This document shows, piece by piece, positions 45,060-57,300 of a stretch of 64,000 nucleotides of DNA. A program made the position numbers and the translations under genes. The notes under the pieces were generated by a model. That model was not told the DNA's origin. It saw only the letters and a program-made list of their open reading frames with translations, and did no database searches. Numbering within the stretch: position 1 is the stretch's first letter; the number at the start of each line of letters is the position of its first letter. This DNA comes from Laccaria trichodermophora (taxonomy: Eukaryota > Basidiomycota > Agaricomycetes > Agaricales > Hydnangiaceae): contig JACTVC010000004.1 in NCBI GenBank assembly GCA_018417955.1, positions 2,542,001-2,606,000 of the forward strand, written 5' to 3'.

Positions 45060-48000
45060 ATGTCGAAGCGAAAAAACAGCATCGAGCCAAGGAACGACCC
45101 TCAGCCATCAGCTTCCAAACGGGCTTGCAATAGCAAGCTCAATCCCTTCCGTGCTGCATGTAACAGAGAGCTGGACAGCGCCGAAACTCCTGCTTCCTCA
45201 CCTACCTCAACCACCTCACAAGTCACAACTCTTGCCCTAACCTCTAAGGGGCGTCAAAAGGGAAAACACAAAGACAGGTGCCGTGTTGAAGTCACAGATC
45301 AGGCGCCCTCAACACCTGATTTGAGTCTCACTCCTGTTGACGACACTCCTGTCGATCCCGTGGTGTCTCCGATCATGATTGAGAAAGCAAAACGAAAGAG
45401 GAACAACAACGCTCAGGTACGTGAACCTTCGGCACGTTTGTTTCAATCTTTCTGAATGACGTGGGTTGTAGTCTAAACTCCTAGAATGGCTCTCATTTCG
45501 CGAAGCAACCCTCGACGAAATCCTGCGTCATGATGGACTTGGCGACTACCTCGGACACGAATACTGCATTTCGTGTAACAAGGGGATTGGAATATACAAG
45601 TGTAAAGACTGCTTGAGTGGGTGTCGGCTTCACTGTCAGGCCTGCATGGTTGTGGCTCACCAGCATACACCATTACACCGAATTGAGGTATGGTACTTTC
45701 AAGAATATGAAAAGAATTGATATTAACATAGATACCATTCGCTTAGAGATGGACTGGCCACTTCTTCAACAAAGATTCACTCAAGAATCTTGGACTCCGC
45801 GTCCAACTCGGACATGGCGGAGACACCTGCCCTTGCCCAGTTCCCGGGCCTCCAACCTTCAAGGTTTTTGATACATCTGGCATTCATAGTGTCAGTGTCG
45901 ACTACTGTGAATGCCTGAGGAATAACGGGCTCGATAGAAAAACACAGCTTCTGAGGCAGGCCTGGTTCCCCACGACATTCTCCTAACCTAATACTGTGTT
46001 CACATTTGATTGCCTCGACACCTTCCATGAACATACACTTCAAGGGAAGGGGAATCTATATGATTTCTATTATCTTTTAGTACGAAAATCGGATAATGCG
46101 AACATCTCAAAGTCAATAGTAAGTTCGGATTAATTAATCTATTTCGTACACACTCAAAGTTGATTTAGCACCGATATAAGGAATTTCATCGGGTTTTCCG
46201 AATCTGGAGGAATCTCATGGCGTTGAAACGGGCTGGACACGGACATGATCCAGCAGGGATAGACGCTACATCTCCTGGTAGCATGACCGTTGAATGTCCC
46301 GCGTGTCCACATCCTGGCTGGAACCTCCCAGATAACTGGGCAGAGGCGGGCCCGCTGATGTCGGTTTTTTTGACCTTATCATTCACAACTGGAAACTAAC
46401 GATCTCATAAGGTTTCTTTACATTTTATACATATCTGTTGATGCCAACTTCAAGCTAAAGGGAAAAGAATGTGGGTTAAAAGATGTTGAATTGATGCCAG
46501 GGTGGGGTCCGTTCGTTGAGGAGTCTGCATACCAGGGCTTTCTTGTGGATTATGTAGATCAGCCTGAGGTAGGAAGCTTCTTATCCGCTTGCCAATTTTC
46601 TTTATGCAAATTCTCTCATCTAGATCAATACATGTGAATCTGAGCATGATGCAATCGTTCGGGCGCAGACACGGTGCATGCCAGGTTATGCTGTCTCAGG
46701 AGTGGGTATTGTCATCTGTTCGAGACATGTGCTAGTGCAGAGCAACGGGGCCGGCGATCTTCAGAAAGGCGAGAAGTATGTGTTTACCGTGCATAAAGTG
46801 GTTTCGTTGCTAATTTATTTGCTATAGGTACTGCAACATGGATTTCATTATTCTTGCAGCTCTCTTTGGCGTTTGCTTACCGTGGATATTCATTACGTAT
46901 GACATTGGTTGTCAGTGGTCAATAAACCTTTGCACTCGGATGCTGGATTTCCCCGAACGCATGAGAATCAATCCAGCAACAAAAACGGACATTGCAATCC
47001 CAAGCTGGCATATCAACGGACATGGAAAGAGGTGCAGAAAGGACTTCTGCCTTGGCTATATGAAAGGAGCAGGAAGAACATGCAGAGAAGAAGTTGAAAC
47101 TAGCTGGTCACATACCAATCCTCTTGGACCCAGTGTACGAGAAATGGCGCCAGCAGCCTGGCACGATACTTTGAATGATCATTGGAACAGATGGAACTTC
47201 CGCAAGATTGTCGGCTTCCATGAGTGCAATCTTCTTTCATTCATATTTCGTCGCTTAACTCACATAAAGGTACACTTTTTGCGAAATGTTTTCGAGAAGC
47301 CGCCCTTATGAGCACAAAACATACAGAGACTTTCGAGAAGTTCTCTGCCACATTTCCGCCCGAGGTTGTTGCTAAGTGGGTTGAGATGGTTGAATGTTGG
47401 GATGCTGATCCTAAGGCTCTGAATCCATACAATGAACCAGAAAAAAGTGAGTTATTCCTGTCAAACACTGCAATGCTCACTGACTTCGTTCTAGCCACCA
47501 CACTCCAGGATGTCCACCTTGATTTGACACACATCGAGACAATCAAACTTGCTTCAGGCCAAGCGCCACGTCATAAGGTGATGATGATGGGTTTCTTCTC
47601 GATGGGCTTTGATATTGAAGATCAGCAGTGAGTAATTCTCAATTACAATCTTGCTCATCTAACTGTTTTTCAGGTTTGTGCTCAAGCGTGAACTCTCGCG
47701 GTCCAAGGGGAAGAAGACGAGCAAACAGCTCGCTGATCTCAAGGAGAAGCGGAGCTCGCTCATTCGACAGATCCTGATCTGGAGACCTGTTCAACTTGCC
47801 TATACCCCACACGTTGCCACATTGCTCCCACTAGTGAATTCAAATGATGATGAAGCTGGTATGCCATACACAAATCCTGAGTCCATGTCTCTCTTTTTCC
47901 CTTCATCCCTTCCTTCCGAGATCCGCAATCTCCCAGAACTCAAGGAAATACATGACGCCGAGCACCGTTTACGCGAGCCGCAAGCTCATGATGCTTTGGC

Positions 48001-48817
48001 TGATGTTCGCCGCATACATCAGATCATTCAGGGCCTTTGGTCGTTTAAGAAATTCAACGTTTCGGGGACTGGGAATAGTCCCAACACCCGGATGCTCGAT
48101 ATGTACAAACGCTTGGAGTACAAACTTCAGCATGCAGCTAACCACTATTGTATCGCGTACACTGCCTTACTAGCCCTTGATCCGACTGGGTCTTGGAGGG
48201 AATGTCTCAAAGAACTCAACTCTGCTGACTTCAGGGGCCCCGGTAGAGATCCTGAAAATTTAGAAGATGCTAAGACTTCAAGCGGGAGATATCTACCATC
48301 CTGGATTTGGTTGACACCTCGTTCTTCTCAAGAAAGGGGTGAGGATCAGACTGAGGAGGAATTTAATGACAGCATGCAGACTGAATGGGCTCAGACAAGG
48401 GCACGCATGTGTCGGTGGAATGAGGAATTCTTGATATTACAGGAGGAGATGCGCTGCGTGCTCAATTTTCTCGAATGGAAGTCAATCTGGTGGTTGGAGC
48501 AAGGCAATCAAAGGAAAGACCTTGATCCATCCATTCAGAGCGGCATAGTGGCATATGTGCATAAGCAGGGAAATATTTGTTTGCAGATGGCGGCTCGATG
48601 TGCAGGGCACTGGTTGCCGATTATGGAGAAAGAAGGTATTGTACCTGCCTGGAGTGAAAAGTACAAGGTAGTTTCGACGACGTCGACTACTTTGGCAGGT
48701 GATCCGTCTTCAGATTCTGATGATGACAACGACGACGACGACGGTGAAATAGACAAACAAGACAATAAATGGGATGCTGGTGACGTGGAAATAGATGATA
48801 CATTTGACTTCGACTAG
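45060..48817 (+). pseudogene. CxC2-type KDZ transposase of the 10.5-kb element, nearly complete
   Basis: ATG 45,060 (MSKRKNSIEPRND). Inferred exons: 45,060-45,416; 45,472-45,687 (CxC2: YCISCNKGIGIYKCKDC...LHCQAC...LHRIE); about 45,747-46,118 (WTGHFFNKDSLKNLGLR, GIHSVSVDYCEC); 46,169-46,352 (CPACPHPGWNLPDNW); 46,412-46,568 (Asp in SVDANFKLK); 46,624-46,775 (GAGDLQKGEK); 46,828-47,269 (NMDF, Asp in TYDIGCQW, GAGRTCREEVETSW with the Glu); 47,270-47,452; 47,495-47,627; 47,674-48,817 with an acidic tail. All three catalytic residues are present. Damage: in-frame TAA at 45,984-45,986 and an apparent one-base shift near 47,265. It is otherwise full-length for the family. Confidence 0.92.
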
Positions 48818-48839
48818 ATAATACTATAATGCTGCTATC

Positions 48840-49639
48840 AATTTAGACTTTCAGTACTTGGTGAAATTGCTAATAAAATTATGTTGAAATGGTAATGAGA
48901 TGTCCTGGACATCCCAATGAAATATTGAATGAAATCGCTGGATATATAAATGAAATTGCCAATGATAACCTATTGAAATGGTAATGAAACATCCAGACAT
49001 CCCAATGAAAAATTGAATGAAATCACTGGATATATAAATGAAATTGCTAATGAGAATCTATTGAAATGGCAATGAAATATCCTGGACATCCCAATGAAAT
49101 ATTGAATGAAATCACTGGATATATAAATGAAATTGCCAATGATAACCTATTGAAATGGTAATGAAACATCCTGGACATCCCAATGAAATATTGAATGAAA
49201 TTGCTGGATATATAAATGAAATTGCCAATGAGAATCTATTGAAATGGTAATAAAATATCCTGGATATCCCAATGAAATATACAATGAAATCGCAATGAAA
49301 GCAGTGGATATCTAAATGAAATTGCCAATGAGATTGTATTGAAATGGTTATGAAATAGGCATGAGATCAATAATGAAATATTCCACAGGCTAACAATGAA
49401 AGAGCCTTAATTTTTTATGAAAGTGCAATGAAATCACAATGGAACAGTTATGAAATTGCTAATGAAATCAATTGAAATACTTATGAAAGATATCTCAAAA
49501 CCTCTCCACAGTTTATGAAATTGTATGAATGAAATAGATAGGACACTCTTATGAAATGCCTCTCATTAACTTTGTGACAGTTCGTTTGAAAAAGCAATGG
49601 CCTATGTCTATATTTTATGATAAAAGTGGTAGCCACCAG
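48840..49639. repeat. Right long inverted repeat of the 10.5-kb element
   Basis: It is the reverse complement of 39,124-40,010, with about 95-100-bp units of CCTGGACATCCCAATGAAAT; the outer end is GGTAGCCACCAG at 49,639. Confidence 0.9.
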
Positions 49640-49872
49640 TCCGAGCGTATTGTGTCAGTCAAGCTTTGCTTCAGCGTCAACTTCATGATTCATTTCAAAC
49701 AATCTGGAAGGTACCACTGGATGACTCTGTGATTTTGGGAGATCAAGAGGATGATGAGGTGAGGAGGATGATGAGGATGAGGAGGATGATGAGGATGAGG
49801 ATGAGGATGATTATTATGATGGTGAAGGTGATGATGATGATGACAGTTGGCTATGATATCATATTTTTGTGA
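49640..49872 (+). pseudogene. C-terminus of the 48-kb element's KDZ transposase
   Basis: The frame resumes as RAYCVSQALLQRQLHDSFQ..., which continues MAEGLRA from 39,114-39,123 when the 10.5-kb insertion is removed. After DQEDDE the sequence is a GAT/GAG run; a one-base shift changes an acidic tail into a Met/Arg-rich one, ending at 49,872. Confidence 0.8.
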
Positions 49873-50124
49873 AGTGTTATGCACATTTTAGGTAGCCTTT
49901 TGTCCCTTTATACACTAAGTCCAACTTTTGTAGTGTCAGTTTGACTTTCAGGGTGTACAATTTCCTTTTTTGGTCATTTTTCCCACAGTATGATAATTGT
50001 AGCCCCTTCTCTTACCTTTCTAGATGTGGTGAAATCATGTCATTTGGTGTTGTTTTTATGGAGAAAAACACAAAAAACAAAAAAAAAAGCCAGTGCTTTT
50101 GAAAGTCCTTTACCTCATATCTCC

Positions 50125-51234
50125 ACAATGGGAGCACTTTAGATCATAATTCAAACAGATTCTGCAAGCTCCAGTGCAGGACTACAACTTTTGTTTTTTG
50201 ACCATTTTTGGTGTTTGGTCATGTGACCATCATCCCAATGTCCCATTGGACCCTGACAGGGAGAATCATCCTTATCTTGTTTTTCTTCTCTTTTGGGTCA
50301 AACCAAGTGAGATTTCCATTTTGGGGGTAAATGCAATGGACCCTGAAGTGGCCCCTGAATACATAACATTGTCCATTTGTATTTTTTCTGATTTTATGAC
50401 TATTTTTGGATAGATTACCATATTAGGAAGTTCACCCTGGACCCTGAAATCATTACCCAATGTCATCACCAACATTGGGCACCATCTCCCATTTTTTTCT
50501 GATTTTTTGGCTATTTTCTGGCTATTTTTGGATGGATTACCATATTAGAAAGTCTGTCCTGGACCCTGAAAAGGTTACCCAACATCATCACCAACATCCT
50601 CCATTTTTTTCTGATTTTTCAGCTATTTTCAGGCCATTTTTGGATAGATTACCATATTAGGACATCTGCTCTGGACCCTGACATCGTCACTAACAGTGAG
50701 CACCATCCCCCATTTTTTTCTGATTTTTTGGCTATTTTTTGGCTATTTTTGGCTATATTACCATATTTGGCAATGCGCCCTGGACCCTGAAAACAGTCCC
50801 CGATGTTGTCACTAACAGTGAGCACCATCCCCCATTTTTTTCTGATTTTTCCCCTATTTTATTGCTATTTTTCATTTGGAAAAGTGCATATTTCCTTATT
50901 TGGAAATGCGCCCTGGACCCTGAAAACAGTGCCCGACGTCGTCACTAACAGTGAGCACAACCACTGAGCTCACTCACATCCTCTATAGCCTACGTTGACG
51001 ACACATCATGACTCTTGGTAAACTGTCCAGCAGGCAACTACCCATTCTGATATAAGATGCTTTTTGGACAAGTTCCCATTCTGAATGCTTCAGGTAACAG
51101 CACTGGCTGCATATTTCCTTATTTGGAAATGTGCCCTGGACCCTGAAAACAGTGCCCGACGTTGTCACCAACAGTGAGCACAACCCCGAGCTCATCGGCA
51201 CACCCTATGTACAGCCTACACCAATGGCACATCA
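50125..51234. repeat. Degenerate subterminal repeats of the 48-kb element
   Basis: About 100-120-bp units contain CATTTTTTTCTGATTTTT, GGCTATTTTTGG, TACCATATT and GGACCCTGAAAACAG-like words. A related stretch is at 61,560-61,830, including the palindrome GGTCATGTGACC at 50,217 and 61,667. A partial extra copy of the terminal sequence lies at 51,000-51,090. 49,873-50,124 has no recognised feature. Confidence 0.75.
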
Positions 51235-51367
51235 TGACTCTTGGTAAACTACCTTTTGGTAAACTGTCCCCTTGGCAAACTATCCACTGGACAACTACCC
51301 ATTCTGATATAAGATGCTTTTTGGGAAAGTATCCATTATTCATATATGAAAGTAACAGCTACTGGTG
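51235..51367. repeat. Right terminal inverted repeat of the 48-kb element
   Basis: Inverted partner of 3161-3330; it contains CATTCTGATATAAGATGCTT and ends AGCTACTGGTG. Confidence 0.8.
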
Positions 51368-51396
51368 CCAAGGGCTTCTCCAATTCGCTCTCCAGT

Positions 51397-54300
51397 ATGC
51401 CTCCTCATGCTCCCAAACAAAAAGACCGAGGTTTGGCAAGTGCCGAATCTCATTCCACGAAACCCCCTGTAAGTCAATCACCCTCCCTCCCCGTCTGTGT
51501 ACCGACGTGGCACATCTCACTTAGGCTTCAAAGGCCAATGCAAGGTCAAAGAACAACGAAAAGCAGGAGCCCAATTCTTCCAGAAAGGTACATCGTGTAG
51601 CGTCTACATAATTACTGCGTCGCTAATAAATTCTAAGCAGACCTCCAATGGTGACACTGGCACACGTCAACTCCTCGATTGTGTATCGATATTGACTCGC
51701 AAATCCAGTGATGACGTGCAAGCGATGAACATTGCACAGGCAGAAGCGCGGCTGAGGGCAGCTGCTGGAAAAAGCAGGTCAGTTGCTCATCTTATTGTTT
51801 ATCCGTCGTGGAATCAGACTTTATGTCGACAACCCCGCTTGACCAGACTTTAGTCAGTTGGGCAGCGGCAGCCTCAGAAACATAAACTAACCTCATTTAA
51901 ATAGTGTTGAGGGTTCCGTCCCTGCTTTGCCTGGCCACACAGCCGTCGTCGTCACTACGTGAGTTTTTTCCATCATAGATTACATTAGAACGATCTCATA
52001 ATAATTTTAGGGTCACTGCCACGGAGCTCGATGCTTCTGTTCCACCAGCCAACTCCCTCTCCTCTGCCACTGCGGAAGGCACGAATGACGAAGATGATCC
52101 TGTTCACCCACATCTCCCACCATGCATCGAATTGATAGCTCTCAACCACTTTGATGACATCAAGATCACCGCCTTGAATGGTGCGCTCAAAGGCAATACT
52201 CGTTATCGTTTCGCCTTTAAAGGTGGTTATCGCAACTACTATGGGCGTTGCCCCAAGAGAGGGGGGCGGAGTGCAGCAGACGATAGGACAACCATGTTTG
52301 ACGAGGAAACGGGATTTTGGGTCCCAATCCCAGTGCATCACACAGCCCCTCACATGCCAGAAGATCTCATCGAGGCAGAGAACGACGTACGCATCCTGGA
52401 TCATCGTTGCGTTGCTTATGTCCACCCAGAGGCTCTCAAAGCCTTCAGGGAACTCAATGCCTCTCGTGAGGCTGGCGATCCGGAGATCCACCCCCTCCAC
52501 ATTTATGACATTTCACAGGGGGAAGAGGCAGCATTGGTGGCAGGCCTCGAGGGGGAAGAAACAGCCTACAAGTTCCGAAAGCCCTGGGAGGAGGGCCATA
52601 TTCGCTACCAAGGCTCCTTGCCTCAAGAAGGGGCCCAAAACGCAGCAGATAGGCGTACCGAAGTGTGGGACAACGAAACGGAGACTTACCACATGCTCCC
52701 TGCGGGCTACATGGCCCCACACGACCCCCAAGACTATGTTGACGCCGTCAACTATGAACTCGCTCGAGCTGAGAAGCAACGTCGCTCAGCAATCAGTCGT
52801 GCACGTCGTGAGCTTCGTCCACGTATGGAAGAAGGGAAGAAGGATAAACTCCAACCGTTAGAGGACTGGGAAGCCCCAGATCCCATGATTGAGAGTGACC
52901 TCAGTGGGTCCGATTACGAAGAGGGACGGTGCGAGGAAGAGAAGACGAGGTCCTGGCATAAATCGAGGGGACAGTCGGTTACGGACACTGAGGAGGATGA
53001 CGCGAAGATTGACGAGGAAGATGCCGAAGAAGATCCAGACCTGCAGTGTGAGGAGGAAGAAGCGCATGAGGAGAAGGAATGCCATTCCAAAGGCAAGAAA
53101 CCTTTGGTTACGGACACTGAGGAGGAAGAAGAACGTGACTTGGAGCATGACGAGCAGGAAGAAGTGCAATCCAAAGCCGCTCGCCTTTTGTTATCAACCA
53201 TGAAAACAGAAGGGAAAGTACAGGCTTCATCCACCCACTGGAAGGACTTAACAGCGTCGTTCACACCTTCCCAGCTGGACGCCGCATCTGTGTTGAGCAG
53301 CTATGGACTCACATTGATGCCCGACGCCCTGCTCCCGAACCTTGAAGAGCTTTCTTCGACAAAGCCTTCGCTCATGGAAAAGGCATTGTATCCTATGTTT
53401 GGCCAGATTGTCTGGCAAGTCGCTCATAGGTTGGGCCATCTCTATGGCTGTTCTTTGGAGTTTGCCATGGAGAAAGCGGGTCTTGTGCGCAAGGAGAAGA
53501 GGGCTCCAAACCACTACAACATGTTCAAAACTTACGCTAGCAGGACGAAACCAGAGGATGGGGATCACAGTTAGTCTTCGATATCTTCTTGTTTCCGTTC
53601 CTCATATATTCTGGTTGTAGAAGGCCTGCAGCTCTGGAATAAGGCCACCAATGATGAATACAAGAAGCTCATGGCCGGTGCAACCACGAAAGAAGAGAAG
53701 GATGAACGGATCCAGGAGGCCCTTGGTTTCATCAAGAATCAAGTCAACGAAGAAGGGACCAATGTCCGCGATGCGAACCTTCGCTTCGCCACTTACATGA
53801 AGGAAATTCGTGACCTTGTAGTTAGTTCAGTCACATGGGTCCAATAACAATGGAACAGCCAGACGTGACAATCACTCGTAGTGAACAGGTCAGCCGGGGC
53901 GGCCGGTTTGATTGCCATTGTTCCGTTGGCAATGAAGCGGCCGGTTTCTGACCCTGGCAGGGTTTACACTCCCGCGGCAGAACCACTTTTTCAACCGACA
54001 GGCTCTGACCCCATCCCGACGGGCTCTCAGCCCATCCTGATGGAACTAAAAAAAAATTTAACTGGGGCCTCTCCCCTTAATTACATCCACCTAGATCTGT
54101 AGCATAATGTATCTTACTATTTATCTCATCCAACTCCTGCAAGACAGTCTCCATATCAACCAAAAACTGAATTTTGTCCCAACAGGGAAACACTCACCTT
54201 GTAGTTAGGAAATGAAAGCTTTTCATTTAGTTACTCATACCTTGTCTACTCATTTGTGGTTCCATTGGGGTGTCAAACTGGAATTGATGGTTCTGTTGGG

Positions 54301-57300
54301 AATGGCCCTACAGTTGGGTGTTTGACATTGAAATTGATGGTGCTGCAGGGGATGTCTCCATCAGGGTGTTTGACATTGAAATTGAAAGCACCACAGGGGA
54401 TGTCACCATCGGGGTGTTTGTCATTGAAATTGAAGATGCCGCAGGGGATGTCACCATCGGAGTGTTTGTCATTGAAATTGAAGATGCTGCAGGGGATGTC
54501 ACCGTTGGGGTGTTTAACATTGAAATTGAAAGCACTGCGGGGGATGTCACCGTCGGGGTGTTTGTCATTGAAATTGAAGATGCCGCGGGGGATGTCACCG
54601 TCGGGGTGTTTAATATTGAAATTGAAAGCACTGCGGGGGATGTCACCGTCGGGGTGTTTGTCATTGAAATTGAAGATGCTGCAGGGGATGTCACCGTCGG
54701 GGTGTTTAACATTGAAATTGAAAGCACTGTGGGGGATGTCACCATCAGGGTGTTTGTCATTGAAATTGAAGATGCTGCGGGGGATGTCACTGTCGGGGTG
54801 TTTGTCATTGAAATTGAAGATGCCGTGGGGGATGTCACCGCCAGGGTGTTTAACATTGAAATTGAAAGCACCATGGGGGATGTCTCCGTCGGGGTGTTTG
54901 ACATTGAAATTGAAAACATGCCGTCCATGATATGGTCATCTGCGTCATGATCTTGAATATGTCAAGTTAGCAGAGCACTTTATTGACTGTGGCAGAGCAT
55001 TTGATTGACACTGACAGGGAATTGAGAATTCAAAATGTTGACTCCCGTGGGGCATTTGATTGACTCCGACAGGGCATTCAAAATTCAATATGTCAGCTCT
55101 GGCAAAGCATTTATTCAAGACAGAGGAGTCAATCCACTACAGCATTTTTAAGCTGGTGCCCAGATTATCCATCCATGTGAACTGAAACATGCAATGGCTT
55201 GGAATATGTGATTTGCAGAAACAAGACATATATTGTCAAGAAATCAACGCACAATATCAATGAAAGGTCCTGCTAGTAGCCATGACAAATCCTCATAATA
55301 CAAAAGAAAGATCCACTGAATTGGAGGTCAGATAGTTGAGGTGTGCACCATTTAGTTTTTAGAAGCAGAACAACTCTGGCAGCCCGCCTTACCAAATATG
55401 GGCCAGCGGCAACCTAATATGGAAGGAGCGCATTATTCACACACCATCTGAAACTACGCACTGCGCCACGCTCATTGGCGATGCAATGCGCCAACAAAAC
55501 AAAGACATTGGGGGGATCCCAGAAAGGAATAGAATCATTTGGAATAGTTTTCTCAGTGATTGAAGAAGTTTTTGTGAACAGACCTCGGAAAGAGCTATTT
55601 GGTGCATGAATCTTTATACAAACCAGTTGCACAACATGCCATTTTGCATACATCAAGTTATATATTTTTTTCTTCCCTCAAAACTGCTTCCCCCACCTAT
55701 CTGAATTGATTCTAAAGTATGTAGGCTATATTTGAGGAAAGTATGGGAGCATTTCAACAAGATTTAGATAGTGAAAGGAAATAAGAAAGAATGTGGTTTC
55801 ATGTTTAGAGTCATATTTTCACCCTTTCAAGCTCCAGCTCCCCCAAACCATCAGAAAACTGCTTCGGAGCAGGGGATATATATTCTGCCATATGTTAACT
55901 ATGTATAATAAAGGCTCAGATGTTGAGATTTGGTAGCAAAGTATACAGAAAAGTCAACAATATCATGTTGCAAGATATTTCATGCATTCAACCTCATTTC
56001 TCCACCATGCGCCAAAATTCTTTTCCAAAGTAAACTTGAACCTATTTTACAACAGTTATAGTATGCTGGAAAGATGTATTGAGAAGCTATAACAGTACAG
56101 CTCATTTTTTTCCCCCACAACTCCAGCGGCGCATTTCATTGACTCCGTTGGGGCATGTAAAATTAAATATGTTGACTCCTGCAAAGCATTCAATACACTC
56201 CGATGGGGAATATAAAATTTGAATTGGGTGGGGGACAGTTGATTGACTTTCATGGGGTATTTAATTCACTCCATTGAGGCATTTAAAATTAAATATGTTA
56301 ACTTCTGCAGGGCAGTTTATTCACTCCAATGGAGCATTTTATTGACCCCGTCGGCGAATTTAAAATCAAATATTTTGACCCCGCGGCGATTTAATTCACC
56401 CTGACGGAGCATTTTATTTATGCCGTCGGGGCTTTTAAATTTAAATATGTTAACTCCCGCGGGGCAGTTTATTCACGCCGACGGGGCATTTTATTGACCC
56501 CATCGGCGAATTTAAAATCAAATATTTTGACCCCGCGGCGATTTAATTCACCCTGACGGAGCATTTTATTTACACCGTCGGGGCTTTTAAATTTAAATAT
56601 GTTAACTCCCACGGGGAAGTTTATTCACGCCGACGGGGCATTTTATTGACCCCGTCGGCGAATTTAAAATCAAATATTTTGACCCCGCGGCGATTTAATT
56701 CACCCCGACGGAGCATTTTATTTACACCATCGGGGCTTTTAAAATTAAATATGTTAACTCCCGCAGGGCAGTTTATTCACTCTGATGGGGCATTTTATTG
56801 ACCCCACAGCCATTTAATTAACTCCAATGGGGGATTTTATTCATGCTGTCAGGGCATATAAAATTAAATATGTTCTCTCACAGGGCACTCTGACAGGGCA
56901 TTTTATTCACTCTGTCATGAAATTTAGAGTCAAATATGTTGACCCCTGCGGCACATGTAGTTTACTCTGACAGGGTATTTTAAATCAAATATGTTGACTC
57001 CCATGGGGCATTGGGTTCACTCTTCCAGGGCATTTGGAATTGAGTATGTCAACTCTGGCAATGCATTTACAATTAAACATAATAACCCCTCAAGTCAATC
57101 AAATTCTTCATGGAGTCAAAATAGTCAAATTTAAATGCCCATGGTAGTTGACATACTCAGCTGTAAATTCTCTGCTGGAGTGAATCGAATGCCCTGCAGG
57201 AGTTGAAATAACCACCCCATTGGAGTCAATCAAATGCTTAACCAGAGTTGACATATTCAATGTCAATAGATGTCATTGATTAATATTATGGACACAGGTA

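Larger units (their letters stand above)
39124..49639 (+). mobile_element. 10.5-kb CxC2-type KDZ element (layer 4b)
   Basis: It is inserted in the transposase codons for GLRA|Y. The flanks TTCGAGCG (39,116-39,123) and TCCGAGCG (49,640-49,647) form an 8-bp target duplication with one mismatch, and excision restores the frame to GLRAYCVSQA. The termini read inward CCAGTGGGAACC and CTGGTGGCTACC. Long inverted repeats of about 800 bp consist of an outer unique 150 bp plus about 100-bp direct repeats. Genes: cargo C (-), a Cauli_VI-domain gene (+) and transposase (+). Confidence 0.92.
3161..51367 (+). mobile_element. 48-kb CxC2-type KDZ element swollen by nested insertions (layer 3)
   Basis: The two ends are inverted copies. 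Reading inward each starts CACCAGTAGCTG, then contains TTTCATATAT, AATAATGGA and GCATCTTATATCAGAATG. Between them lie a cargo-C gene on the minus strand (3848-5400, with remnants at 33,736-35,900) and a CxC2 KDZ transposase on the plus strand (35,915-39,123 and 49,640-49,872). The gypsy element and the 10.5-kb KDZ element each interrupt one of these genes. Subtracting the nested insertions leaves roughly 9.5 kb, similar to the 10.5-kb sister element. I could not find a clear target duplication: the flanks read ...AACGCC and CCAAGG.... Confidence 0.7.
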
